Origin: Bacteroidota bacterium
GTDB lineage: Bacteria; Bacteroidota; Bacteroidia; Bacteroidales; VadinHA17
Assembly: GCA_030613125.1 (NCBI GenBank)
Contig: JAUWMO010000199.1
Span: 1 to 6,511, forward strand
Reading direction: 5' to 3'
DNA length: 6,511 bases
Made by a program: the position numbers and the translations under genes. The notes beneath the pieces are model-generated. The model made no database searches and was not told where the DNA came from. It saw only the letters and a list, made by a program, of their open reading frames with translations. The first letter of the stretch is position 1. Each line of letters starts with the position of its first letter. Shown in pieces: positions 1 through 6,022 of the stretch.

Positions 1-732
1 TCCGCATATATGTATGGAAAATGGTATTCCATAATCCTGAACTTCACGTGTCATGTCAATTTCAGGTTGCAGTGCAAACATTCTGAACATATCCGGGGAG
101 ATCAGGCTCGGACCGGCATAAGCATCCCCAATTGAGGTTGCATGAGCGCCGGTATCTTTCATAGCTTTTGCGAAAATAACCCCTGCCTGCCGGCAATACT
201 CAGTTACTTTATTTATAAGATCACTATCCTGCAGTACAAGGTCCTCCATAAATTGTTGTGCACCCCTTAACAATGTAGCAAGAGTAAAAGGTCCCTGGTC
301 TGCTCTTCCCATAATAAAAACCTGATCACCAATCTTTTCAACCAGTTTTTGTGTTGCTTCCAGCCAAACAGTAAGACGGCCATCCTTGTCAGGATCAGGC
401 AGTTTTAAACCTTCCACATCCCTCAAATCTTTTAGTAATGGTCTGTTTTCATCCACAATGGCAGGTTCATTTTCCCTGAAAATAACTTTTGCCCCACAAG
501 CTTCAGCAAGAGTGGCATCATCAAAATCAATTACTATCCCATCATAGGCATATTTTTCATAACATTTAAGATGTGCCTCAACCATCTTATCAGGATTATG
601 TGCAAGTTCCCCAACCTTTATCCCGGCTGTTTGAGCTGCAAACATAAAACTCTGAGGAACAACAGGAATACGGTCTGGAATCCCGCCTTGTAATACTGTG
701 AAGCAACGTTCGAGGGAACTCATTTCTCTCAT
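1..732 (-). CDS. Uroporphyrinogen decarboxylase family / MtaA-like cobamide methyltransferase, C-terminus cut by window edge
   Basis: The reading frame is open from an ATG at 732 to the left edge, giving 244 residues with the C-terminal part missing. It opens with the family's usual start (SSLER, then GGIPDRIPV). It also has a GDAYAGPSLISPDMF stretch, corresponding to the GD...lisP segment of the superfamily, and an IHICG at residues 240-244. H241 and C243 form the first half of the HxC...C zinc site known from methylcobamide:CoM methyltransferases such as MtaA; the second Cys would lie beyond the edge. The RQAGRYMPEY signature of true HemE is absent, so haem synthesis is unlikely. The inferred role is cytosolic transfer of a methyl group between a corrinoid protein and a thiol or similar acceptor; the substrate cannot be read. 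A second in-frame ATG lies at 723. I prefer 732 because AAGG lies just upstream, and an in-frame stop precedes both. It follows the DsrE-like gene by 25 bases, probably in one operon. Confidence 0.82.
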   Translation of the reverse strand, partial: MREMSSLERCFTVLQGGIPDRIPVVPQSFMFAAQTAGIKVGELAHNPDKMVEAHLKCYEKYAYDGIVIDFDDATLAEACGAKVIFRENEPAIVDENRPLLKDLRDVEGLKLPDPDKDGRLTVWLEATQKLVEKIGDQVFIMGRADQGPFTLATLLRGAQQFMEDLVLQDSDLINKVTEYCRQAGVIFAKAMKDTGAHATSIGDAYAGPSLISPDMFRMFALQPEIDMTREVQDYGIPFSIHICG

Positions 733-757
733 AGCCTTCAAATTCTGAATGTTTACA

Positions 758-1207
758 TCAGAACACTATTACTTCCTTACCAGAATCTTTAATGTACTCT
801 GTCAGGCTTTTACCCATGCCTCTCACATCTATCCCCAGGTTTTTCAAATCTTTAGTAACTCCATACTGATCTGAACACCAAATACAGGCATCAAGTGTTA
901 CTCCTACCTCCTTCAGCTTTTTGATCATCTCCTTAAGTTCTTCATCTTCTGCCAGAAGTTTGGATGATGGTCCCCATACAATAAGGGTAATATCATCAAA
1001 CCAGCTCAATTTTTTGGCATTGTAGACATAGATGTTAATCATTTTGGTGAACACATCCTTTTCAGATGTTGTCCAAAGAACAACAAGTTCAGTTGGCTTT
1101 TCAACTTTATCTCCGGTATTTTTTGCATCTGATTGTTGTGCAGTTACATTAAGTCCCCCAAAGATCAGTGGAACCACAAATAATATTACCAGCATCCTTT
1201 TCTTCAT
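758..1207 (-). CDS. Exported DsrE-family protein with CxxC motif
   Basis: This is a 149-residue protein. Residues 1-23 form a signal peptide: MKKR, a hydrophobic core, then VTA before QQ, so cleavage is likely after A23. A charged linker leads to one DsrE-like alpha/beta domain at about residues 40-149. It has an initial beta strand (ELVVLW), a helix, a second strand with TLIVWGPSSKLLA, a Lys/Glu-rich helix, DACIWCSDQYGV, LGIDVRGMG and a final strand ending in VIVF. The GPS.LLA and C..C...YGV positions are typical of small DsrE/DsrF proteins of anaerobes. C108 and C111 form a CxxC pair that could be a redox or sulfur-carrying site. The signal peptide places it in the periplasm. It is the first gene of a likely operon with the MtaA-like gene. 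No clear Shine-Dalgarno precedes the ATG, as is common in Bacteroidota. The family is confident; the substrate is unknown. Confidence 0.85.
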   Translation of the reverse strand: MKKRMLVILFVVPLIFGGLNVTAQQSDAKNTGDKVEKPTELVVLWTTSEKDVFTKMINIYVYNAKKLSWFDDITLIVWGPSSKLLAEDEELKEMIKKLKEVGVTLDACIWCSDQYGVTKDLKNLGIDVRGMGKSLTEYIKDSGKEVIVF

Positions 1208-1463
1208 AATATTGATTTTAAATTTATCTGGTGAAGTTAAAAATTAACCTTAATCAAATGAAATTTATAGTTTAAAATGAAATTATTGAAATAAATTTGT
1301 TATGTTATTAATGATTTTTATATAACATTTATATTTATTAATTAATTGTTTTTCTGTTCTTTATGTTATTCAATTCTGATAATAATACTGAAGCTAAAGA
1401 AATTTAACAATAATCCGAATTGTTTCTAATTTCAGAAAATAAAATACCAGGTCACCTAATCCG
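1208..1463. promoter_or_regulatory. AT-rich divergent spacer between the DsrE-like gene and aat
   Basis: These 256 bases separate two divergent start codons and must hold both promoters. The stretch is very AT-rich. The 10-mer TTATGTTATT occurs at 1300-1309 and again at 1361-1370, and an inverted ATAACAT lies between them at 1322-1328, which could pair with ATGTTAT at 1302-1308. TAAATTTG at 1292-1299 fits the Bacteroidota -7 element TANNTTTG for aat, but no TTTG is found at the expected -33 distance. Exact start sites cannot be assigned. No gene is seen here. Confidence 0.5.
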
Positions 1464-2159
1464 ATGGATTATTTTGAAAGTAATATAGTATTTCCAGACC
1501 CTTCTGAAGCCAACGAAGATGGTTTGCTGGCAGCAGGGGGAACCCTGAATGCAGATACATTGCTGCATGCCTATTCGAAAGGTATTTTTCCCTGGTATAA
1601 TGAAGGATCACCAATTCTATGGTGGTCACCCGATCCGCGTATGGTTTTATTTCCCGGGGAGATGAAGGTTTCAAAGAGTTTACAACAGATTATCAGCTCT
1701 GAAAAATTCATTTGCCGTTTTGATTCTGATTTTGAAAATGTGATTGACAATTGTGCCAGGGTTCCGCGGAATGATCAGGAAGGCACCTGGATAACCGAAG
1801 AAATGATTAAGGCATACATTGTTCTTCATAAATCAGGATTTGCCCACTCTGTTGAAACCTACATTGAAGGAAAACTGGTTGGCGGACTTTACGGGGTTTC
1901 ACTGGGAGGATCATTCTTTGGTGAGTCAATGTTCCATTTAAAGCCAGATGCTTCAAAAGTTGCATTATATCATCTTGTGAAGAATCTCCTGAATTGGCAT
2001 TTTGACCTAATTGATGTCCAGGTTCCGACAAAGCATCTTCAGTTTTTGGGTGCAAGGGAAATCCCAAGAAAAGAATTTTTATTACTGTTGAAGTCAAGTC
2101 TCAAAAAACCCACAAAAAAAGGGAAATGGAGCATTTACCCGGGAAATAAAACAAACTAA
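1464..2159 (+). CDS. aat: Leucyl/phenylalanyl-tRNA--protein transferase
   Basis: Aat transfers Leu or Phe from aminoacyl-tRNA to the N-terminal Arg or Lys of proteins, making them substrates for ClpS/ClpAP in the bacterial N-degron pathway. It acts in the cytosol. The 231-residue length is normal. Family blocks occur in order: GLLAAGG (20-26), GIFPW (40-44), WWSPDPR (53-59), EGTWI (106-110), AHSVE (127-131), LVGGLYGV (138-145), FFGESMF (151-157), ASKVAL (163-168), LIDVQV (182-187) and HLQFLGAREIPR (191-202). Glu154 in GESMF and Asp184 in LIDVQ match positions regarded as important in the E. coli enzyme. The usual Cys of the D-C-Q motif is Val here. The ATG at 1464 gives the family's short N-terminus; AGGT about 12 bases upstream is a weak ribosome site. 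No clpS or clpA lies next to it. It stands alone on the plus strand and converges with the next gene. Confidence 0.96.
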   Translation: MDYFESNIVFPDPSEANEDGLLAAGGTLNADTLLHAYSKGIFPWYNEGSPILWWSPDPRMVLFPGEMKVSKSLQQIISSEKFICRFDSDFENVIDNCARVPRNDQEGTWITEEMIKAYIVLHKSGFAHSVETYIEGKLVGGLYGVSLGGSFFGESMFHLKPDASKVALYHLVKNLLNWHFDLIDVQVPTKHLQFLGAREIPRKEFLLLLKSSLKKPTKKGKWSIYPGNKTN

Positions 2160-2224
2160 CCGCGGAGACTCGATGGCGCAAAGTTACGCTTTAATATAAA
2201 ATTCTTTGCGTCTTACCTCAACGG
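2160..2224. repeat. Imperfect inverted repeat in convergent spacer, possible bidirectional terminator
   Basis: The 75-base gap between two convergent stop codons holds two facing copies of a related sequence. The left arm (2160-2183) reads CCG..GAG....GA..GCGCAAAG. The reverse complement of the right arm (2204-2224) reads CCG..GAG....GA.CGCAAAG. The perfect core is CGCAAAG (2177-2183) against CTTTGCG (2204-2210) around a 20-base AT-rich loop. From memory it resembles the 'ctttgcgtctttgcg...gtgaaa' intergenic repeat common in Bacteroidota. A U-tract after the stem is lacking, so the terminator role is only inferred. Confidence 0.55.
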
Positions 2225-2234
2225 TGAAAAACCA

Positions 2235-3941
2235 TCAAATCCGGTTATTGCTGCCTCCTATAATCCAATTTATTAACTCAGCAGGTTTGTACCTGGCTAT
2301 ATCTATAATAGTAACATTCTTCAAATCAAATTTCTGTATGATCTTTTCGGTAAGATTCCGGCGGACAACCCATATCATTTTGTTATCATACCTGGCAAGG
2401 ATATTTTGTATTGGTCCAGCCCAGCCTCTGTCGCTCAGCTCAAGAGGACCGATCTCATCGATTACTAAAACAGAGGATGAGGATATTCCGGACAATATTT
2501 TCTTCCCAAACTCAAGACCACCCGGGTTGAAAAAGTATTTACCGGTTTTTACCCAATTTTTCTCACCATGAATACTACATAAAAGAATTTTTTTACCTGT
2601 GCTGACATTCACCAATTCAAATCCGGTTCTTTTCCCAAATTCATCCATTCCTTCAGCCATAATTCCTTCCACTTCTATTCCTTCCTCTTTCAGAAGGGAA
2701 ATAGAATCTTTAAGAAAAATTGTTTTTCCCTCCCTCTGATCACCTGCAATAATATAGACAGGTTGTTGTTGTCCCATTTGTTCCCTGAAATTATTGTAAA
2801 TACTTTCCGAAAGAAAGATGATCTGTGATAAGGCCTTAACAGGATTTAATATCATAATTCCTGGTTTTGATATTCTCTTCATTACACCGGGCAGTACCGA
2901 AAATGCCAAACTCAACGATGTATATAAGCGAGAAAATCCCCTCCTGAAAAGAATAGTTTTAACAACCGGATTTCTCAATTCTACACTTACAGCTGAAAAA
3001 ACCATAACAACCATTAAAGCCCGCAATATCATTTTAATACCAATAACAAAACCTTCTGATTGAAAAATCGATCCTGTTGAATATTCATTCCAGAAAATGA
3101 CTGCAACAACCAGAATCACAATTAGTTGCATCCAGAAAAGTGGTTTGGCAAGCCTTCTCATTGCTCTTTTATATTTAAAAATAAGAAAAGCAATGTATGG
3201 TGCTATAGCGAAAACCGAAATTGCCAATTTGGCCTTGTTTATCAAATAGAGTCCTGTTATCAGCACAATTAAATGTAAAACCAGCAGGCCCATAGAATAT
3301 TTCTCATTGCCCATTACCGAGAAGTCAGGTTCGACAGATTTCTCAGATTTTTTCAAAGAAAATCCTGAAGGTTTTGCCAGTCTTTTTCCGGCAAGAATTC
3401 CTATCAGTGTGGCAAAAATCCCAAAAGCTATATAGAGAATTATCAGGTAAATGATAAGTGTTACTGGATCAGGCCCCTTTATTTTCAATTGTTTCTCAGC
3501 ATAATGGTACATGTTTTCCAATATCGTAACAATGTTAAAGCCATATAAAATGATAATGGTGACTACTTTATGAACCAGCGCACTTAAAACGGCTGCAATT
3601 GATCCGAACAGGTAACCTGCTGGATTTCTCCCCAGAAAGCGAATGAAAGCATCAAGTAATACAGCCTCTGTCAGAATTCCAATCATGGGACCCAGGATAA
3701 TAGCACTTGGGGATAGTGATTTCATAATGGCGCAGATAAATCCGGCTCTCCAGATCAGTCCTTTTTCTTTCCATTTATACTGAAAGCCTATCATAAGGCT
3801 GATTCCCATTACAGCAAGGATGGTACCGGCAAATGGGACCCGGAGATTATGCAGGAAACTTCCCAGCACAATCTCAACAGAAGCCCACAAGCTGCCTGCT
3901 GTTGCTGCTTTTAACCAAACCTCACCGCTTTTACCAGTCAT
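2235..3941 (-). CDS. ECF-like multi-pass membrane protein fused to a C-terminal THEP1-type P-loop NTPase
   Basis: This 568-residue protein has two clear parts. Residues 1 to about 320 are strongly hydrophobic, with about nine likely membrane helices (near 14-30, 36-53, 78-100, 108-133, 160-185, 215-233, 238-255, 268-285, 296-318). A polar loop at 186-214 splits them into two blocks. The second block, ending in RALMVVMVFSAVSV, then NPVVKTILFRRGF and LSLAFSVLPGVMKRIS, resembles the EcfT/CbiQ component of energy-coupling-factor transporters. The first block may be a substrate-binding (S-like) part; both are inferences. Residues 394-560 form an NTPase_1/THEP1 domain with Walker A GDQREGKT (400-407), GKRTGFELV (436-444), Walker B VLVIDE continuing IGPLEL (491-502), and VVRRN (525-529). 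No LSGGQ ABC signature is present. The ATG at 3941 follows repeat-rich DNA and has no obvious Shine-Dalgarno. The likely role is NTP-driven or NTP-gated transport at the inner membrane, substrate unknown. The NTPase call is firm and the transporter call tentative. Confidence 0.8.
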   Translation of the reverse strand: MTGKSGEVWLKAATAGSLWASVEIVLGSFLHNLRVPFAGTILAVMGISLMIGFQYKWKEKGLIWRAGFICAIMKSLSPSAIILGPMIGILTEAVLLDAFIRFLGRNPAGYLFGSIAAVLSALVHKVVTIIILYGFNIVTILENMYHYAEKQLKIKGPDPVTLIIYLIILYIAFGIFATLIGILAGKRLAKPSGFSLKKSEKSVEPDFSVMGNEKYSMGLLVLHLIVLITGLYLINKAKLAISVFAIAPYIAFLIFKYKRAMRRLAKPLFWMQLIVILVVAVIFWNEYSTGSIFQSEGFVIGIKMILRALMVVMVFSAVSVELRNPVVKTILFRRGFSRLYTSLSLAFSVLPGVMKRISKPGIMILNPVKALSQIIFLSESIYNNFREQMGQQQPVYIIAGDQREGKTIFLKDSISLLKEEGIEVEGIMAEGMDEFGKRTGFELVNVSTGKKILLCSIHGEKNWVKTGKYFFNPGGLEFGKKILSGISSSSVLVIDEIGPLELSDRGWAGPIQNILARYDNKMIWVVRRNLTEKIIQKFDLKNVTIIDIARYKPAELINWIIGGSNNRI

Positions 3942-3990
3942 CTGTTCATATAAATAATGAGATCACGAAAATAGGAATAATATCAGGAAT

Positions 3991-4018
3991 GATGAAGGAT
4001 GAAAGATGAATGATGAAG
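3991..4018 (+). repeat. Tandem heptamer GATGAAN x4
   Basis: Four consecutive 7-base units read GATGAAG, GATGAAA, GATGAAT and GATGAAG. Only the last base varies. It is the first block of a longer repeat field upstream of the membrane/NTPase gene. Confidence 0.9.
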
Positions 4019-4020
4019 GA

Positions 4021-4063
4021 TTGTTTAATTGTTTAATTGTTTAATTGTTTAATTGTTTAATTG
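4021..4063 (+). repeat. Tandem octamer TTGTTTAA x5.4
   Basis: Five perfect copies of TTGTTTAA lie at 4021-4060, followed by TTG. It is the only perfect and only 8-base block in a field otherwise built on 7-base units. The same sequence in opposite orientation recurs at 4564-4577. Confidence 0.95.
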
Positions 4064-4065
4064 CT

Positions 4066-4107
4066 GACTGAGGACTGAGGACTGGAGACTGGAGACTGGG
4101 GACTGGG
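4066..4107 (+). repeat. Tandem heptamer GACTGRN x6, in three identical pairs
   Basis: Six consecutive units read GACTGAG twice, GACTGGA twice and GACTGGG twice. The pairwise order suggests stepwise duplication of a changing unit. Confidence 0.93.
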
Positions 4108-4110
4108 GAT

Positions 4111-4215
4111 GGAAGGCAAAAGGCGCAAGGCGGAAGGCGCAGGGGCAATGAAAATTGACTATTGATGATTGAAGACTGGAGACTGTGGACTTCGGATTTA
4201 TGAAGGATGAACGAT
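4111..4215 (+). repeat. Degenerate heptamer array, 15 units in one 7-base phase
   Basis: Starting at 4111, the sequence divides into 7-base words: GGAAGGC, AAAAGGC, GCAAGGC, GGAAGGC, then GCAGGGG, CAATGAA, AATTGAC, TATTGAT, GATTGAA, GACTGGA, GACTGTG, GACTTCG and three weaker units ending at 4215. The word family changes along the array (NNAAGGC, then NATTGAN, then GACTGNN) while the spacing stays at 7. Confidence 0.75.
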
Positions 4216-4230
4216 TGCCAAATCTCACGC

Positions 4231-4254
4231 CTGTCCCGACCTGGCGGGGAGCAG
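4231..4254. repeat. GC-rich hairpin
   Basis: CTGTCCCG (4231-4238) can pair with CGGGGAGCAG (4245-4254) around the loop ACCTGG. This gives an 8-bp stem with two single-base bulges. It stands out from the AT-rich surroundings. No T-run follows it, so it is more likely part of an interspersed palindromic repeat than a terminator. Confidence 0.5.
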
Positions 4255-4320
4255 CGAACCTGCGAGTAATTGTGGTATAGAGCCTGGAGCATTACACTAC
4301 ATTAACATTAATCAAAGAAC

Positions 4321-4357
4321 ACGATTTTGCGAGGAACGGAGTGACGTGGCAAACTGT
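4321..4357. repeat. REP-like interspersed unit (TTTTGCGAGGAACGGAGTGACGTGGCAAA)
   Basis: The segment TTTTGCGAGGAACGGAG followed by TGACGTGGCAAA resembles, from memory, the 'tgcgaggaacgaag...gacgtggcaa' extragenic repeat found in many bacterial genomes, including Bacteroidota. Its ends are inverted: TTTGC (4326-4330) against GCAAA (4349-4353). Copy number cannot be judged from one window. Confidence 0.5.
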
Positions 4358-4563
4358 AAAGGTTTAGTATGGTGTAAAAAAATATTCATGCTGGTTTTGG
4401 CGGCTGACCAGTTTTTCCTATACTACAATGCATTGAGACCGACTCTTCCTGGTTTACTCGCATACTCTCTTTTCCGCATATCCGCTTACTCATATATCTG
4501 CATGCCCGCTCAATAATCAAAGAAACCCAGCCTGCCGAAGGGAGGAAACAGCCAGTTAAACTT

Positions 4564-4577
4564 TTAAACAATTAAAC
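4564..4577 (-). repeat. Inverted copy of the TTGTTTAA tract
   Basis: TTAAACAATTAAAC is the exact reverse complement of GTTTAATTGTTTAA in the octamer tract (for example 4023-4036). The two facing copies bracket about 540 bases of non-coding DNA. Confidence 0.7.
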
Positions 4578-4588
4578 ACCTAAACAAC

Positions 4589-4623
4589 ATATAACATTTA
4601 ACCGTTAACTTATAACAAATAAC
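4589..4623 (+). repeat. Tandem heptamer NNNTAAC x5
   Basis: Five 7-base units read ATATAAC, ATTTAAC, CGTTAAC, TTATAAC and AAATAAC. The last four bases TAAC are constant and the first three vary freely. It lies just downstream of the reductive-dehalogenase-like gene. Confidence 0.85.
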
Positions 4624-4666
4624 GGCTTTGGGGGATACTGGTCCCGATTTATGTATTTGTTCTGAT

Positions 4667-6022
4667 CTACAACCTCATCCAATCAGGGAGTTCTTTCGGC
4701 CCTGGATTCTTGCCATAAAAAAGGTCATCTATAGGAACGGCAAGTTTAAGGAAGATGGCTGATCTTTTTATGCCATAGCGTACAATCCTATGAAGCAGAT
4801 TATCAGGATGAGCATATGGGCATACCGATATGCACCAGCCACAGTCGGTACCTGAAGAGCACCAGTAATCATAACAGCTCTCCTGATTGATCTGCCAGCG
4901 TTTTTTTTCATCAATAATTTCGCGGCCGGTATATGATATAGACTGGCTGGGACAAACCGTAGCGCACTTCCTGCATTTATTACAGAAATCAATCAAAGTG
5001 GGATCTTGTTTTTGTTTATCAGGATCTAACTTAAGATTTGTAGTGACAACACCTAACCTTACCCTTGGTCCATGAGCTGGTGTCATAAGCAATCCCATAC
5101 GGCCGATCTCACCCAGGCCTGCATCCCTTGCCACAAGGGGGCATACAACTTCATAATTCCCATCAATATGAGCTCTGGCCTCATATCCCAGGTTTCTGAT
5201 AAACCATGCAATTTGAACTGCAATAGCACCTGCATCCATATATTTTCGTGCCGATTCCATAATTGCCGGTCCTTTTGGTGCACGGTCCATCATATACCTG
5301 CTCATTTCAACTGTAAATGCTATTGCAAACTTATGATCGTTATCAACAGGAGTTCCGTAATTGTGATCCCTGCCCCGATGGCTGTACAAATGATAATCTC
5401 GCAGAGGGGTTATACCCACATTAATTGTACCAAGCATTTTTCCCCATTTCTTTATGAATCCGGTTACCTTATCTGATGAAACAGAGATCTTTTTATCACT
5501 GACAGGGCCATCAATCTCCGGGGCCAGGGCTTTAACAGTCTCAAAACTTGCATCAGCAGCTGCGAATAGAAGCGGATCGTAAAATAAAGATCTTTCAGAG
5601 AGGAATCCGGGCCTGGCACGAGTTTCATCATCTGCCTGTTTTCTTTCCGGATACTTAGAATAATAATTATTATAGTCTTCTGTTCCCTCTTCAAGCAATC
5701 TTCTGGAGAACATGATATCTCTTTCATCTATCCGGTTACCTTTAAAGGTTTCAGTATCAGGCGCCGGGCCACCAACAGGAATCAGCAGTATGAAAACTGG
5801 CAAATAAGGAACTACAAGCAATAACCACTTTAAGTGTTGATTATCAGTGAAAAGGACCAATAAATATAACAACAGGAACAAAGCTCCGGAGAGAAAAAAA
5901 ATACCTGCAGCTCTGGGTTCTGACTCCTTCAACGACAGGTAGATGAATATGCCCCATAAAATTGAAAAAAGCCCGGCTGTGATAGTAAGCAGCAGGTCGA
6001 CTATTGCAATATTGGATATCAT
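4667..6022 (-). CDS. Membrane-anchored reductive-dehalogenase-like protein, two [4Fe-4S] motifs
   Basis: This 451-residue protein starts with three membrane helices (about 7-29, 38-58, 64-82), followed by a soluble domain. In that domain, DERDIMFSRR (99-108), GLGEIGRMGLLMTP (302-315) and HGPRVRLGVVTTNL (317-330) match the corrinoid-binding core of reductive dehalogenases (RdhA) and related QueG-like proteins. Cys347, 350, 353 and 357 form CxxCxxCxxxCP. Cys394, 397 and 401, with Cys383 or Cys388, form the second cluster, ending CISVCP. Classical RdhA carries a Tat signal and is exported; here no twin-arginine motif is visible and the N-terminus is a helical anchor. Charge placement (Lys32 and Arg37 between helices 1 and 2) suggests the catalytic domain faces the cytoplasm. 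No rdhB-type anchor gene lies nearby, which fits self-anchoring. Whether it removes halogens or reduces something else cannot be read. The K/E-rich gene ends 48 bases upstream on the same strand, so co-transcription is possible. Confidence 0.82.
   Translation of the reverse strand: MISNIAIVDLLLTITAGLFSILWGIFIYLSLKESEPRAAGIFFLSGALFLLLYLLVLFTDNQHLKWLLLVVPYLPVFILLIPVGGPAPDTETFKGNRIDERDIMFSRRLLEEGTEDYNNYYSKYPERKQADDETRARPGFLSERSLFYDPLLFAAADASFETVKALAPEIDGPVSDKKISVSSDKVTGFIKKWGKMLGTINVGITPLRDYHLYSHRGRDHNYGTPVDNDHKFAIAFTVEMSRYMMDRAPKGPAIMESARKYMDAGAIAVQIAWFIRNLGYEARAHIDGNYEVVCPLVARDAGLGEIGRMGLLMTPAHGPRVRLGVVTTNLKLDPDKQKQDPTLIDFCNKCRKCATVCPSQSISYTGREIIDEKKRWQINQESCYDYWCSSGTDCGWCISVCPYAHPDNLLHRIVRYGIKRSAIFLKLAVPIDDLFYGKNPGPKELPDWMRL

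Larger units (their letters stand above)
3942..4666. other. Gene-free, repeat-rich intergenic region
   Basis: No credible gene lies in these 725 bases. The two short open frames here (4041-4292 and 4386-4571, minus) are composed of repeat translations or lack any family features, and neither has a start signal. The region holds several tandem-repeat blocks, a hairpin, a REP-like unit and a long-range inverted repeat, listed separately. Promoters must exist near 3942-3990 for the fused membrane/NTPase gene. A weak -7-like TATTTTCG lies on the minus strand at 3966-3973, without a matching -33. The part from 4358 to 4560 shows no clear element; CGCAT-like words recur loosely at 4459-4503 on the plus strand. 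Confidence 0.75.

Noticed and set aside
1292..1299. TAAATTTG as a Bacteroidota -7 promoter element for aat
   Set aside because: It matches TANNTTTG, but no TTTG -33 element is found at the right distance and the region is so AT-rich that a match is expected by chance.
2206..2571. 121-residue plus-strand frame over the end of the NTPase gene
   Set aside because: It lies opposite the Walker B region of a firmly identified domain and has no features of its own.
4041..4292. 83-residue open frame on the minus strand
   Set aside because: Its C-terminal half is a direct translation of the heptamer and octamer arrays (Leu/Pro/Ser/Gln-rich), with no domain or start signal.
4386..4571. 61-residue open frame on the minus strand
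   Set aside because: No family resemblance, no ribosome site, and it ends in the low-complexity tract; most likely chance.
3991..4623. CRISPR array
   Set aside because: Units are 7-8 bases with no spacers of uniform length and no cas genes nearby.
4633..4645. Small hairpin (GGGA/TCCC) after the reductive-dehalogenase-like gene as a terminator
   Set aside because: Only four base pairs and no T-run follows in the direction of transcription.
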